Both the position numbers and the translations under genes were made by a program. The notes beneath the pieces were generated by a model, which worked only from the letters and a program-made list of their open reading frames with translations, searched no databases and was not told where the DNA came from. A stretch of 64,000 nt of DNA from Bacteroidaceae bacterium (GTDB lineage Bacteria > Bacteroidota > Bacteroidia > Bacteroidales > Bacteroidaceae), in contig JAKSLR010000001.1 in assembly GCA_024401095.1 (NCBI GenBank), positions 118,817 through 182,816 of the forward strand, given 5' to 3'. Positions 35,124 through 44,000 of the stretch are shown piece by piece (the first letter of the stretch is position 1; each line of letters starts with the position of its first letter).

Positions 35124-35975
35124 ATGAAACAACTATTGTTTTTTGCGTTTTTTCTGTTCTCTTCAATCTTATTACTCTCTTGTTCAAAAGAGGATACTCA
35201 GAATCTTGAAGAAGAGCCAATACAGAAACCTACCTATAAAGGCATCGTAATGAAAAATCAGATCATTGAAACCACACATTTGGGTAAGGATGAAGGGAAA
35301 TATACCATCTACCTGCCTTCTGATTACCAAACCTCAAACAAAAAATATCCTGTACTATACCTGCTTCACGGAATGTGGTCACACAATAACGAATGGGTTG
35401 AAAAAGGTGCTGCTGCAACCTTGACAGACCTTGCCATCAACAAAGGTACCATTGGCCCAATGATTATTGTCATGCCAAATGCTTTTGATTCTTTTTACGT
35501 AGATGGATATGACAAAGTACACAACTATGAGTCATTCTTCTGGAATGATCTAATTCCTTACATAGAAAGTAATTATCCAGTAAAAACAGGAAAAGAAAAT
35601 ACTGCTATCGCAGGTCTTTCAATGGGAGGATTTGGAGCATCTTATTATGCGTTCACACATCCAGATAAATTCTGTTTATGCTACGCCATGAGTGGTGCTG
35701 TAGAAGGAATGGGTACAGATTTGGTCCCTTCTGTAAAGATGATGTTTGAAAAATTAGGGTATAATGAAACCAATTACGACAAACTACCTCAGTATTATCT
35801 GGATTGCGGCACAGAAGACATGATGGTTTACCAGACCAATGTAAATACTAAAAAGTATCTGGAGAGTGTTAAATTTCCATTTACCTACAGAGAGTCTCAC
35901 GGTGCTCACGATTGGGATTTCTGGCCATTGGCATATTCGCGAATGTTACCAGATTTAGGAAAATTCTTCAAATAA
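35124..35975 (+). CDS. Esterase-D/CE1-type alpha/beta hydrolase lipoprotein
   Basis: From ATG 35124 it has 283 residues: lipoprotein signal MKQLLFFAFFLFSSILLLSC (lipidated Cys at 20). The alpha/beta-hydrolase core includes KYPVLYLLHGMWSHNNEWVEKG and the nucleophile elbow IAGLSMGGFGAS. Later acid and base candidates are in DCGTEDMMVY and ESHGAHDWDFW. This is the pattern of feruloyl-esterase-like/CE1 proteins that remove acyl groups from polysaccharides. An in-frame ATG at 35091 is upstream but would place charged and polar residues before the signal; 35124 is preferred. Confidence 0.82.
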   Translation: MKQLLFFAFFLFSSILLLSCSKEDTQNLEEEPIQKPTYKGIVMKNQIIETTHLGKDEGKYTIYLPSDYQTSNKKYPVLYLLHGMWSHNNEWVEKGAAATLTDLAINKGTIGPMIIVMPNAFDSFYVDGYDKVHNYESFFWNDLIPYIESNYPVKTGKENTAIAGLSMGGFGASYYAFTHPDKFCLCYAMSGAVEGMGTDLVPSVKMMFEKLGYNETNYDKLPQYYLDCGTEDMMVYQTNVNTKKYLESVKFPFTYRESHGAHDWDFWPLAYSRMLPDLGKFFK

Positions 35976-35982
35976 CAAAACA

Positions 35983-36018
35983 CAAATGGCTGAGGGTTAT
36001 TCCCCCAGCCATTTGTTT
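35983..36018. terminator. Bidirectional terminator overlapping a coding end
   Basis: CAAATGGCTG and CAGCCATTTG plus AGGG/CCCC form a stem of about 14 bp with a 5-nt loop. It terminates the esterase gene, and its right arm encodes the last six codons (NKWLGE) of the convergent peptidase gene. Confidence 0.78.
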
Positions 36019-37289
36019 AATCTATCCATAATTTCCTTGCGCGTCTGTTCGTCGAAACTTCCTATTCGGGTGGAATGACTTCCCCTAGGCCAGGTATAGA
36101 CTTTCAGGTTCTCTTTATTGTCGGTCTTCAGCCAAGTCCCTACACCCGATGATCCCCAAGGGTCTATACCACCATAGATGTAAATCATCTTAGGGTCATT
36201 CTTCTTCAAATATTTTCTTGTCGCCTTATATAGAGCCTTGCTGAACTTCAGATTTCCCTCACTTGGAGCAAGCATTACCTTATACATATAATCCTTGCTG
36301 TTCTTCATACTGGTGTACTTGCGGAAAGGTTTCATGTCATAGCCATAATAGCCAAGTTCCTTCACTGCCTGCACATTAAAAGAGTAATTATCTCCCTGCT
36401 CTGAAAAATAATTCGGTTCACTAATGTCCAGCAAGTGTTGCAGTAAGGTCTGGTCATCACTGGTAGGTGCAGGAATAGTCTCTACAGGAGTGCCCCACTG
36501 CCACAAGGCAAATGAATACTCCATGATACACAAATCGTAAATATTATCGATAGGAAGGCGGAAAGTATATTTCTTCTCGTCGCAGTATTTCTTGAACAGA
36601 GGAACTAAAGTACTTCTACGCTTCAAGACCTCCATCTGATAGTCCTGAATAAGCTGACGCTCTCTGGCTGTTCCAACCTTATTTTTGAGGAACTTTTCAT
36701 GTCTTCCATCACGAATTCCCTTATTCAATGGAGCCACATAAGGTACAGAAATATCCACATCTTCTGGATAGGATGCACGGTAGAACATGGTGGTCATGCC
36801 ACCCTTGCTGATACCGGTAGAAATCCACTTCCCTACGTAAATCTTTTTAAAAGTTTGGGTAATCTGGTGCAAGTCTGCCAGAGAGTTCTCCACAGTGAGG
36901 TAAGCATAATCTACCTCCTTAGGTGTAGAATCTGCAAAATAACGATACTCTACACAAATTACGTTGGCATTTAGCAGACGAGACAGCTCTTCCTCATAAT
37001 TTGGATAAAGCGCATAATAGGCAGAATAACCTTCGGTCACAAGAACGGTAGGGCGGTCAAAGCCTGCATGACACAGGATAACTCGTTGCTGAAACGTTCC
37101 CTTGCTTGCATCTTTTGGATCAACCAGCTGTGTAAAGTTCAGAAGGTATTTCTCAGAAAACTTCTTTGATTCCAATTTCTTAGAGATAGACACTGGGGAC
37201 AGTTTTGCCAATCTATCTGTTAAATTCTGAGCCTGAAGCACACAGCAGGCCAACAAGGCTACAAATAATACAATACTTCTATTCTTCAT
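35997..37289 (-). CDS. S28/PS-10 (S37)-type secreted serine peptidase
   Basis: From ATG 37289 the protein has 430 residues with a signal peptide (LFVALLACCVLQAQ). The alpha/beta hydrolase peptidase features are visible: FDRPTVLVTEGYSAYY, ANVICVEYRYFADSTP, nucleophile WISTGISKGGMTTMFYR, acid IYGGIDPWGSSG, base PRGSHSTRIGSF. This suits the tripeptidyl/prolyl-type S28-S37 relatives in Bacteroidota. Specificity cannot be read. The C-terminal codons lie in a terminator hairpin. The promoter is TACTTTTG at 37309-37316 (minus). The upstream in-frame ATG at 37331 overlaps that promoter and is rejected. Confidence 0.82.
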   Translation of the reverse strand: MKNRSIVLFVALLACCVLQAQNLTDRLAKLSPVSISKKLESKKFSEKYLLNFTQLVDPKDASKGTFQQRVILCHAGFDRPTVLVTEGYSAYYALYPNYEEELSRLLNANVICVEYRYFADSTPKEVDYAYLTVENSLADLHQITQTFKKIYVGKWISTGISKGGMTTMFYRASYPEDVDISVPYVAPLNKGIRDGRHEKFLKNKVGTARERQLIQDYQMEVLKRRSTLVPLFKKYCDEKKYTFRLPIDNIYDLCIMEYSFALWQWGTPVETIPAPTSDDQTLLQHLLDISEPNYFSEQGDNYSFNVQAVKELGYYGYDMKPFRKYTSMKNSKDYMYKVMLAPSEGNLKFSKALYKATRKYLKKNDPKMIYIYGGIDPWGSSGVGTWLKTDNKENLKVYTWPRGSHSTRIGSFDEQTRKEIMDRLNKWLGE

Positions 37290-37308
37290 GGTTTGTTCTT
37301 TGTTTCTG

Positions 37309-37316
37309 CAAAAGTA
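37309..37316 (-). promoter_or_regulatory. -7 element of the S28/S37-type peptidase gene
   Basis: The minus strand reads TACTTTTG, exact TAnnTTTG, 19 nt before ATG 37289. Confidence 0.62.
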
Positions 37317-37360
37317 CAACATTTCCACCACATAGGTTCGTACATCTTATATTCTTTTAC

Positions 37361-37368
37361 TATTTTTG
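37361..37368 (+). promoter_or_regulatory. -7 element of the serine hydrolase gene
   Basis: TATTTTTG, exact TAnnTTTG, 20 nt before ATG 37389; divergent from the peptidase promoter 44 bp away. Confidence 0.62.
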
Positions 37369-37388
37369 CAAGGCAAAAAGACAGAACC

Positions 37389-38540
37389 ATGAAAAAGATA
37401 TTCCTACTTCTTACACTTCTGGCATGCTTTATGACCAGCTATGCCCAAGACTACAATTTACAGAAGAGAGCTGATGCTTTCGAGAAAGAGCTGCAACCTT
37501 TCCTTGAGGAAATGGAAAACATCGGAATGAGTGTAGTTTTCGTGAAAGACAACCAGATAGTTTACCACAACCATTTTGGAGTAAAGAACAGAGAAACTGG
37601 AGAAAAACTGCAGGATAACACGTTATTCCGCATCGCCAGCATCTCCAAATCATTTACCTCATCCAGCATCATGCAACTGATCCAGCAAGGAAAGGTTTCC
37701 CTGAAGACAGATGCCAGTGAGCTGGCTGGTTTCCCTATCCGAAATCCGAAATATCCGGATACAGTAATTACATTGGAGATGATGCTTTCTCATACCTCCA
37801 GCATTAACGACAGCCAAGGATATTTTACCCTCAATGTACTGGATCCTAAGGAAAATCCGGACTACGCAAAGTGCTACAATGACTATCGCCCGGGAGAAGG
37901 CTATGAGTATTGCAACCTGAATTTCAACATGTGCGGTTCTTTCCTGGAAAAACTCTCTGGAGAAAGATTCGACCAATATGTTGTCAACCATGTACTGAAC
38001 CCACTGGGACTTTATGGAGGCTATATGGTAGATTTGCTAGACAATAGCCGTTTTGCCAGCCTCTACCGTTGGGAAGAAGATCATTATGTGCTAACAGATG
38101 ATGAAGCCTACGAACCTCGTACAGAAAAGTTTGCCCACTACACACCATGCAAGGATACAGCCCTCTTCTCTCCAACTGGTGGCATGAAGATTTCCGCTTT
38201 AGATTTAGCAAAATACATGATGATGCACATGAATTATGGCATTTCTCCTGAAGGTGTACGCATTATTCCTGAGAATCTTTCTCACGAAATACAGACTCCA
38301 CGTTCCAGTGATGAAAACTATGGTTTAGCACTTTGGACAACAGACGAATATTCTCCAGGTGTAACATTGACCGGACACACTGGTGGTGCCTATGGCATGC
38401 GCTCGGCCATGTTCTTTAACCCAGAGAAGAAATACGGCTTTATCTGCATCAGCAACGGTGCACACGAAGTGGCAAATGACGGGAAGACCAACATCCTGAC
38501 TGGCACACTTCTGCGCATGTACCGTAATTTCTTGGAATAA
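37389..38540 (+). CDS. Beta-lactamase-fold (class C/PBP-like) serine hydrolase
   Basis: From ATG 37389 there are 383 residues with a signal peptide ending TSYAQ. The SxxK motif is FRIASISKSFTSSS (Ser about 92), the YxN motif is YEYCNLNFNMCG, and the KTG-equivalent is TLTGHTGGAYGMRS. This architecture is shared by class C beta-lactamases, D-aminopeptidases and esterases; true beta-lactamase activity should not be assumed. The protein is probably periplasmic. The upstream frame to 37293 overlaps the promoter and is rejected. Confidence 0.87.
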   Translation: MKKIFLLLTLLACFMTSYAQDYNLQKRADAFEKELQPFLEEMENIGMSVVFVKDNQIVYHNHFGVKNRETGEKLQDNTLFRIASISKSFTSSSIMQLIQQGKVSLKTDASELAGFPIRNPKYPDTVITLEMMLSHTSSINDSQGYFTLNVLDPKENPDYAKCYNDYRPGEGYEYCNLNFNMCGSFLEKLSGERFDQYVVNHVLNPLGLYGGYMVDLLDNSRFASLYRWEEDHYVLTDDEAYEPRTEKFAHYTPCKDTALFSPTGGMKISALDLAKYMMMHMNYGISPEGVRIIPENLSHEIQTPRSSDENYGLALWTTDEYSPGVTLTGHTGGAYGMRSAMFFNPEKKYGFICISNGAHEVANDGKTNILTGTLLRMYRNFLE

Positions 38541-38542
38541 GC

Positions 38543-40477
38543 TTATTCCAGAACAGCTGCAAAACCACCATTCCTGACCATTTGAATGGAGAGTGTCGCA
38601 GTAGGATCTACCTGTGACTCATTTCTTCTGTAGTCCATGGCCTGATAATCAGAATTAGGACCATCGGAGAAGGATGTCATGTGGTATTTCTTGCCTGCAG
38701 GGAGGAAATCCAGCTTCACGTTGAGCTGTCTTTCATTGTTGTTTGTCTCTGCAGCAATATACCATTTGTCACCACTTCGTTTTGCCATTACAATATACTG
38801 TCCTACCTTGGCATCCAGTACCTTTGTCTCATCCCACAACACAGGAACATGCTTTATGAATTCCAGACAGTCGGGATTCTTGTAATAGCGGGTCGGGCTG
38901 TCTGCCAACATCTGGGTTCCGGTCTCACAGGTAATGAAAAGGGCAAGCTGATAGGCACGGGTTCCTACACTCATGGCATTTGGAGAACCGGTTACCCTAT
39001 AACGTGGCTGGACACTCAGCATGGCACCAGGAGTATAATCCATGGCACCTACTGCGTTACGCATGAATGGGAAATAAAGACTGTTGTCTGGTGTACAGTT
39101 TTCCATCTGCTCCATTCCGCGCACACCTTCATAAGCCAGCAGATTTGGATAACGGTATTCCAGTCCTGCAGGCGTATAGGCTCCGTGGAAATCTACCAGC
39201 AGATGGTACTTGGCTGCTTCTCTCACAGTATTTTCATAGAAATTGGAAATTTCCTGATCTGTACGTTCCATGAAATCAATCTTCATTCCCTTCACACCCC
39301 AGTCGCTGTAGGTCTTGAAGATTTCCGGATGTTCACGCACGGCATACCAGGTTACCCACAGGATAAGGCCCACGTTTTTCTCCTTGCCATAGCGTACCAG
39401 TTCCGGGATATCCAGTGCAGGAATGACGTCAAAAGGTCTGTTCACCTCTACATTCCAACCCTCATCCAGAATAATGTACTCGATGTTGTTCTTTGAGGCA
39501 AAATCTATATAATATTTATAGGTATCTGTATTGATGCCGGACTTGAAGTTCACATCTGGGCCATAGACCATCTTTCCGTTCCACCAGTCCCAGCTTACTT
39601 TTCCAGGACGAATCCAAGACACATCTTCTATCTCACACTTATCACTGCTCAAGTTGGCACACAGGGTATTTTCTGCCAAGGTTGCGGCATCACCTATGAC
39701 CATATAACGCCAAGGAAGATTTCTTGTACCGGCAGTCTTTGCGATATATTCTGCCTCCTCAACAGGAAGTGTATGACGGTCGTCTGTCTTACGTTCTTTC
39801 AGCCATACCTTTGGGAATGTAGCTTTCAGGCCAGCCTCACTGTGAATCATGAAGAAACGGGGATAATCATAATGATCTGCTTCGGATACAAGCACATGAC
39901 AGGATCCTGCATCGATGAGTACAGGAAGGCAAGCCATGTTTTTGCCCGAGGTCCATTCACCCGACTTCACATGGGAATAGGCATTCTCATAAGCAGATGT
40001 AAATCTGTCGTCTTGCTGCAAATGAAGAATATAATCTGCAGGAACTCCCAGCTCCAGCTCCTCTGCATCCACCTCCATTTCACCCTTGAAACGAGTCTTG
40101 AACCGGTAAGCCACTCCTTCATTGTAAGCTCTCCAGCACACGCTGTACCCATCTTTCATGGTCAGCTCCAATTCATTATAATCCTTCTCTATCTGGCTGA
40201 AACGGATAGGGACAACAGGTCTGAAACTCTGATGAGCGCTACGTTGTTTCTTACCTGCTACCCGTACAGGTAAAACCTTTTTATTGACTGTAAGTCCCAG
40301 TTTGTTTCCGGTAAGGATCTCTTTTCCCTGATAGGCCACATCGTAGGTCATGCCTGCTGCTGAGGCTTGGATGGAAAGCTTGATCTGCCCGTCGGGCGAG
40401 GTTAATGTATAAGGTTTCTGCGCAAAAGCTCCCAGAGAGACACAGAGAACGACTAGCAAAAGAAGTGTTTTTTTCAT
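38543..40477 (-). CDS. Glycoside hydrolase family 97 protein
   Basis: The 644-residue secreted enzyme (signal ending GAFAQ) has the N-terminal GH97 beta-sandwich (YTLTSPDGQIKLSIQ...), a TIM barrel and a C-terminal beta domain. Visible hallmarks are KVSWDWWNGKMVYGPDVNF, YIILDEGWN, GVKGMKIDFMERTDQEISNFYE and LLVDFHGAYTPAGLEYRYPNLLAYEGVRGMEQ. The Asp in KIDFM fits the nucleophile position of retaining GH97 members (alpha-galactosidase type) rather than inverting SusB-like ones. That subgroup call is inference. It is a single gene with promoter TATTTTTG at 40511-40518 (minus), and converges on the serine hydrolase gene with 2 nt between the stops. Confidence 0.9.
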   Translation of the reverse strand: MKKTLLLLVVLCVSLGAFAQKPYTLTSPDGQIKLSIQASAAGMTYDVAYQGKEILTGNKLGLTVNKKVLPVRVAGKKQRSAHQSFRPVVPIRFSQIEKDYNELELTMKDGYSVCWRAYNEGVAYRFKTRFKGEMEVDAEELELGVPADYILHLQQDDRFTSAYENAYSHVKSGEWTSGKNMACLPVLIDAGSCHVLVSEADHYDYPRFFMIHSEAGLKATFPKVWLKERKTDDRHTLPVEEAEYIAKTAGTRNLPWRYMVIGDAATLAENTLCANLSSDKCEIEDVSWIRPGKVSWDWWNGKMVYGPDVNFKSGINTDTYKYYIDFASKNNIEYIILDEGWNVEVNRPFDVIPALDIPELVRYGKEKNVGLILWVTWYAVREHPEIFKTYSDWGVKGMKIDFMERTDQEISNFYENTVREAAKYHLLVDFHGAYTPAGLEYRYPNLLAYEGVRGMEQMENCTPDNSLYFPFMRNAVGAMDYTPGAMLSVQPRYRVTGSPNAMSVGTRAYQLALFITCETGTQMLADSPTRYYKNPDCLEFIKHVPVLWDETKVLDAKVGQYIVMAKRSGDKWYIAAETNNNERQLNVKLDFLPAGKKYHMTSFSDGPNSDYQAMDYRRNESQVDPTATLSIQMVRNGGFAAVLE

Positions 40478-40510
40478 GTATGTATTGATTTCAGGTTAAT
40501 ATTCTGCGTA

Positions 40511-40518
40511 CAAAAATA
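40511..40518 (-). promoter_or_regulatory. -7 element of the GH97 gene
   Basis: The minus strand reads TATTTTTG, exact, 33 nt before ATG 40477. Confidence 0.6.
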
Positions 40519-40552
40519 AAAAGTTTATTTCAAATTCAACAAATATGGAGAA

Positions 40553-40585
40553 AAAAAGAAGAGCCCTGTCTCACGACAGGAGCTC
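40553..40585 (-). terminator. Terminator after pyrG
   Basis: On the minus strand GAGCTCCTGTC and GACAGGGCTC pair (one bulge) with a 4-nt loop, followed by TTCTTTTTTT, about 70 nt past the pyrG stop. Confidence 0.85.
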
Positions 40586-40656
40586 ATCCTACTTAAAACA
40601 ACCAACAAAAGAAATAAATATTATAGTGTATCAATATTTTAGTGTATTTATTGTGA

Positions 40657-42267
40657 CTATTGTAACTGTTTCTTGTTTTTAATCACTGTGCTGACAAAAT
40701 CCATGAACAGTGGATGTGGGTTTAATACCGTGCTGGAATACTCTGGATGGAATTGTGCACCGATGTACCATTTCAGATTTGGAATCTCCACGATTTCCAC
40801 CAAGTCGGATTCTGGATTGCGGCCTACACACTTCATGCCGGCATTTTCGTACTCCTGCTCGTACTTGTTGTTAAACTCGTAGCGATGACGATGACGCTCC
40901 CTGATACTTGCAGCACCATAGATTTCTGCCACACGGCTGCCTTCTTTCAAATCACAGCCATAAGCTCCCAGTCGCATTGTACCTCCCATATCCTTGATTG
41001 TCTTCTGGTCTTCCATAATGTCAATTACATTATGAGGAGTCTCAGCATCCATCTCACGGCTATTTGCGTCTGCATAGCCCAGTACATTACGTGCAAACTC
41101 AATGACCATCATCTGCATACCTAGGCAGATGCCAAAGGTTGGAATATCGTGGCTACGGGTATACTCTGCCGCAATAATCTTTCCTTCAATACCTCGCTGA
41201 CCGAATCCCGGGCAGATCACTACACCATCTACTTCTGCAATCTGTTCTGCAACATTCGCTGGCGTAATATTCTCACTATTTATAAAGACCAGCTTTACCT
41301 TGTGATCATTATAGATTCCGGCTTGAATCAAGGCCTCACGGATAGATTTGTAAGCATCCTGAAGATCATACTTTCCTACCAGACCTATCTTCACAATTTT
41401 TGTCGCCCCATGCATGCGCTCCAGGAAGTTACGCCAAGGACCTAACGCAGGAGTCTCTCCTACCGGCAGGTTCAACTTACGCAAAATGGCAGCATCCAGT
41501 CCCTGCTTCTGCATGTTCACAGGTACCTCATAGATACTTGGAAGATCCTCCGACTGAACCACACAGTCACGTTCTACATTACAGAAATTGGCAACCTTCT
41601 GGAGAATGCCATCCTCCAAATGAACTTCTGTACGAAGAATCAAAACGTCTGGCTGAATACCCATACTCTGCAACTCCTTGACAGAATGCTGGGTAGGCTT
41701 TGTCTTCAGCTCACCGGCAGCTTTCAGGAATGGGACATAGGTCAAATGAATGTTTATGGCATCTTTTCCCAATTCCCAACGCAGCTGGCGGATTGCCTCC
41801 ATGAAAGGAGCGCTCTCAATATCGCCAATGGTTCCGCCTATTTCCGTAATGACAAAGTCGTATTCCCCGGTTTCTGCAGACAGTCTGATTCTGCGCTTGA
41901 TCTCATCGGTGATATGAGGAACTACCTGAATGGTCTTTCCCAGATAATCACCATGACGCTCACGGTCTATGACAGCCTTGTATATTCTACCCGTAGTAAC
42001 CGAATTGTTACGGGTGGTACGAATTCCTGTAAAACGCTCATAATGTCCAAGGTCCAGATCTGTCTCCATACCGTCATCGGTCACATAGCATTCTCCATGC
42101 TCATAAGGATTCAGGGTACCCGGATCAATGTTTATATAAGGATCGAACTTCTGGATAGTGATTCTGTATCCGCGTGACTGGAGCAGCTTTCCTACAGATG
42201 AAGAGATAATACCCTTACCTAAAGAAGAAACTACACCTCCAGTTACAAATATGAATTTAGGTGTCAT
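40657..42267 (-). CDS. pyrG: CTP synthase (glutamine hydrolysing)
   Basis: PyrG converts UTP, ATP and glutamine to CTP. The 536-residue length is standard. The synthetase domain begins KFIFVTGGVVSSLGKGIISSS and includes YINIDPGTLNPYEHGE. The glutaminase domain has the nucleophile FGICLGMQMM (Cys about 380) and QFHPEYSSTVLNPHP. It is the last gene of the leftward unit gltB-gltD-asnB-pyrG, 23 nt after asnB. Here a glutamine-using enzyme is transcribed with glutamine and glutamate synthesis genes. Confidence 0.97.
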   Translation of the reverse strand: MTPKFIFVTGGVVSSLGKGIISSSVGKLLQSRGYRITIQKFDPYINIDPGTLNPYEHGECYVTDDGMETDLDLGHYERFTGIRTTRNNSVTTGRIYKAVIDRERHGDYLGKTIQVVPHITDEIKRRIRLSAETGEYDFVITEIGGTIGDIESAPFMEAIRQLRWELGKDAINIHLTYVPFLKAAGELKTKPTQHSVKELQSMGIQPDVLILRTEVHLEDGILQKVANFCNVERDCVVQSEDLPSIYEVPVNMQKQGLDAAILRKLNLPVGETPALGPWRNFLERMHGATKIVKIGLVGKYDLQDAYKSIREALIQAGIYNDHKVKLVFINSENITPANVAEQIAEVDGVVICPGFGQRGIEGKIIAAEYTRSHDIPTFGICLGMQMMVIEFARNVLGYADANSREMDAETPHNVIDIMEDQKTIKDMGGTMRLGAYGCDLKEGSRVAEIYGAASIRERHRHRYEFNNKYEQEYENAGMKCVGRNPESDLVEIVEIPNLKWYIGAQFHPEYSSTVLNPHPLFMDFVSTVIKNKKQLQ

Positions 42268-42290
42268 AGCTAATTTTATATTATTTGCAG

Positions 42291-43988
42291 TTAATAGGCT
42301 TGTTCATGAACACCCTTTACGGCACGTCCGCTAGGATCATTCATGTTTTTCCAGGCAGCATCCCATTCCAGTGCAATGGCAGTAGAACATGCCACACTAG
42401 CCTCATGTGGTACACTCTTGGCTGCACTCTCACTTGGGAAATGCTCCTCAAATATGGTTCTATAATAATACTCCTCCTTGTTCAATGGCGTATTGATAGG
42501 GAAGCGTTCTGCTGCATGTGCCATCTGCTCGTCACTTACAGCCTCGCTGGTCAGCTTCTTCAAGGTGTCAATCCAGCTGTATCCTACACCGTCAGAGAAC
42601 TGTTCCTTCTGACGCCATGCCACACTGGCAGGAAGCATATCCTGAAAGGCCTCTCGCACAATCTTCTTCTCCATGACTGTACCTGGGCACATCTTTGCTT
42701 CTGGATTCAAACGCATAGCCACATCCAGGAACTCCTTATCCAGGAATGGTACACGACCTTCTACACCCCAAGCACTCAGACTCTTGTTGGCACGCAGACA
42801 ATCGTACAGATACAGCTTACCAATCTTTCTGACGGTTTCCTTGTGGAATTCTTCTGCCGATGGTGCCTTGTGGAAATACAGATAACCACCAAATACCTCA
42901 TCAGCACCTTCACCGGAAAGAACCATCTTGATACCCATTGACTTGATGACACGTGCCAGCAGATACATTGGGGTACTTGCGCGGACAGTAGTCACATCAT
43001 AGGTTTCTATATAATAGATGACATCGCGAATAGCATCAAGTCCTTCCTGAACGGTATAATTAATTTCATGATGTACAGTACCAATGAAATCGGCTACCTC
43101 ACGGGCCTTGGCCAAATCGGGTGCTCCCTTCAGACCTACAGCGAAAGAGTGCAGCTGAGGCCACCAGGCTCCTTTCTCCATGTTTTCCTCTATTCGGCGA
43201 TGTGCAAACTTCATGGCTACAGCACTGGTCACAGAACTGTCCAGACCACCAGAGAGAAGCACACCATAAGGTACGTCACTCATCAGCTGGCGCTTCACGG
43301 CATCTTCCAGGGCAATCTTAATGTCTGTGCTGCTTGCTCCATTGTCCTTCACGTTTGCATATTCTTCCCAGTCACGCTTGTACCACTTGTTCAAGCCGGT
43401 CTTGCTATAGTAATAATGACCGGGCAAGAATGGCTCATATTCTTCACAGAAGCCTTCCAGGGCCTTCAGCTCACTGCCGATGTAAACTTTTCCGTCGGAA
43501 TCATGACCGATGTACAAAGGAATGACACCTATAGGGTCACGGCCAATCAGGAACGTATCTTGCTCTTCGTCATAGAGACCAAAAGCGAAAATACCGCTCA
43601 GCTGCTCGAAAAGGCCAGTAATCAATTCATCTGATTTCTCTGGGTGAGCTGCCAGTTCTGAAGCGATGTCCTGATAAATAGCCAAAATACTTTCACAGTC
43701 GGAACCGGTCTTGAACTCAAAGTCGGAACGACGGCGGATTTCCTTATGGTTATAGATTTCTCCGTTCACGCAGAGAATATGCTTTCCGTCAGGAGAAATC
43801 AGCGGCTGTCCTCCTGACAACGGGTCTACAATAGACAGACGTTCATGAGCCAAAATAGCTGTTTTCCCACTATAGATACCACTCCAGTCTGGACCACGAT
43901 GACGGATCTTCTGTGACATTTTCAGCGCTTTGGTTCGTAGCTCCGGACTCTGGTTTTTTATATTGAATATACCTACAATTCCACACAT
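42291..43988 (-). CDS. asnB: Asparagine synthase B (glutamine hydrolysing)
   Basis: The 565-residue enzyme makes asparagine from aspartate, glutamine and ATP. The N-terminal glutaminase starts MCGIVGIFNIK with Cys2 as nucleophile. The synthetase domain has the PP-loop LLSGGLDSSVTSAV, and GEGADEVFGGYLYFHKAP is characteristic. It is 12 nt after gltD and 23 nt before pyrG in the same direction, so it belongs to the glutamine-centred transcript. Confidence 0.96.
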   Translation of the reverse strand: MCGIVGIFNIKNQSPELRTKALKMSQKIRHRGPDWSGIYSGKTAILAHERLSIVDPLSGGQPLISPDGKHILCVNGEIYNHKEIRRRSDFEFKTGSDCESILAIYQDIASELAAHPEKSDELITGLFEQLSGIFAFGLYDEEQDTFLIGRDPIGVIPLYIGHDSDGKVYIGSELKALEGFCEEYEPFLPGHYYYSKTGLNKWYKRDWEEYANVKDNGASSTDIKIALEDAVKRQLMSDVPYGVLLSGGLDSSVTSAVAMKFAHRRIEENMEKGAWWPQLHSFAVGLKGAPDLAKAREVADFIGTVHHEINYTVQEGLDAIRDVIYYIETYDVTTVRASTPMYLLARVIKSMGIKMVLSGEGADEVFGGYLYFHKAPSAEEFHKETVRKIGKLYLYDCLRANKSLSAWGVEGRVPFLDKEFLDVAMRLNPEAKMCPGTVMEKKIVREAFQDMLPASVAWRQKEQFSDGVGYSWIDTLKKLTSEAVSDEQMAHAAERFPINTPLNKEEYYYRTIFEEHFPSESAAKSVPHEASVACSTAIALEWDAAWKNMNDPSGRAVKGVHEQAY

Positions 43989-44000
43989 AACACGTTTGTT

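Noticed and set aside
37389..38540. Antibiotic-resistance beta-lactamase.
   Set aside because: SxxK and YxN motifs are shared with peptidases and esterases; nothing specific to beta-lactam hydrolysis is visible.
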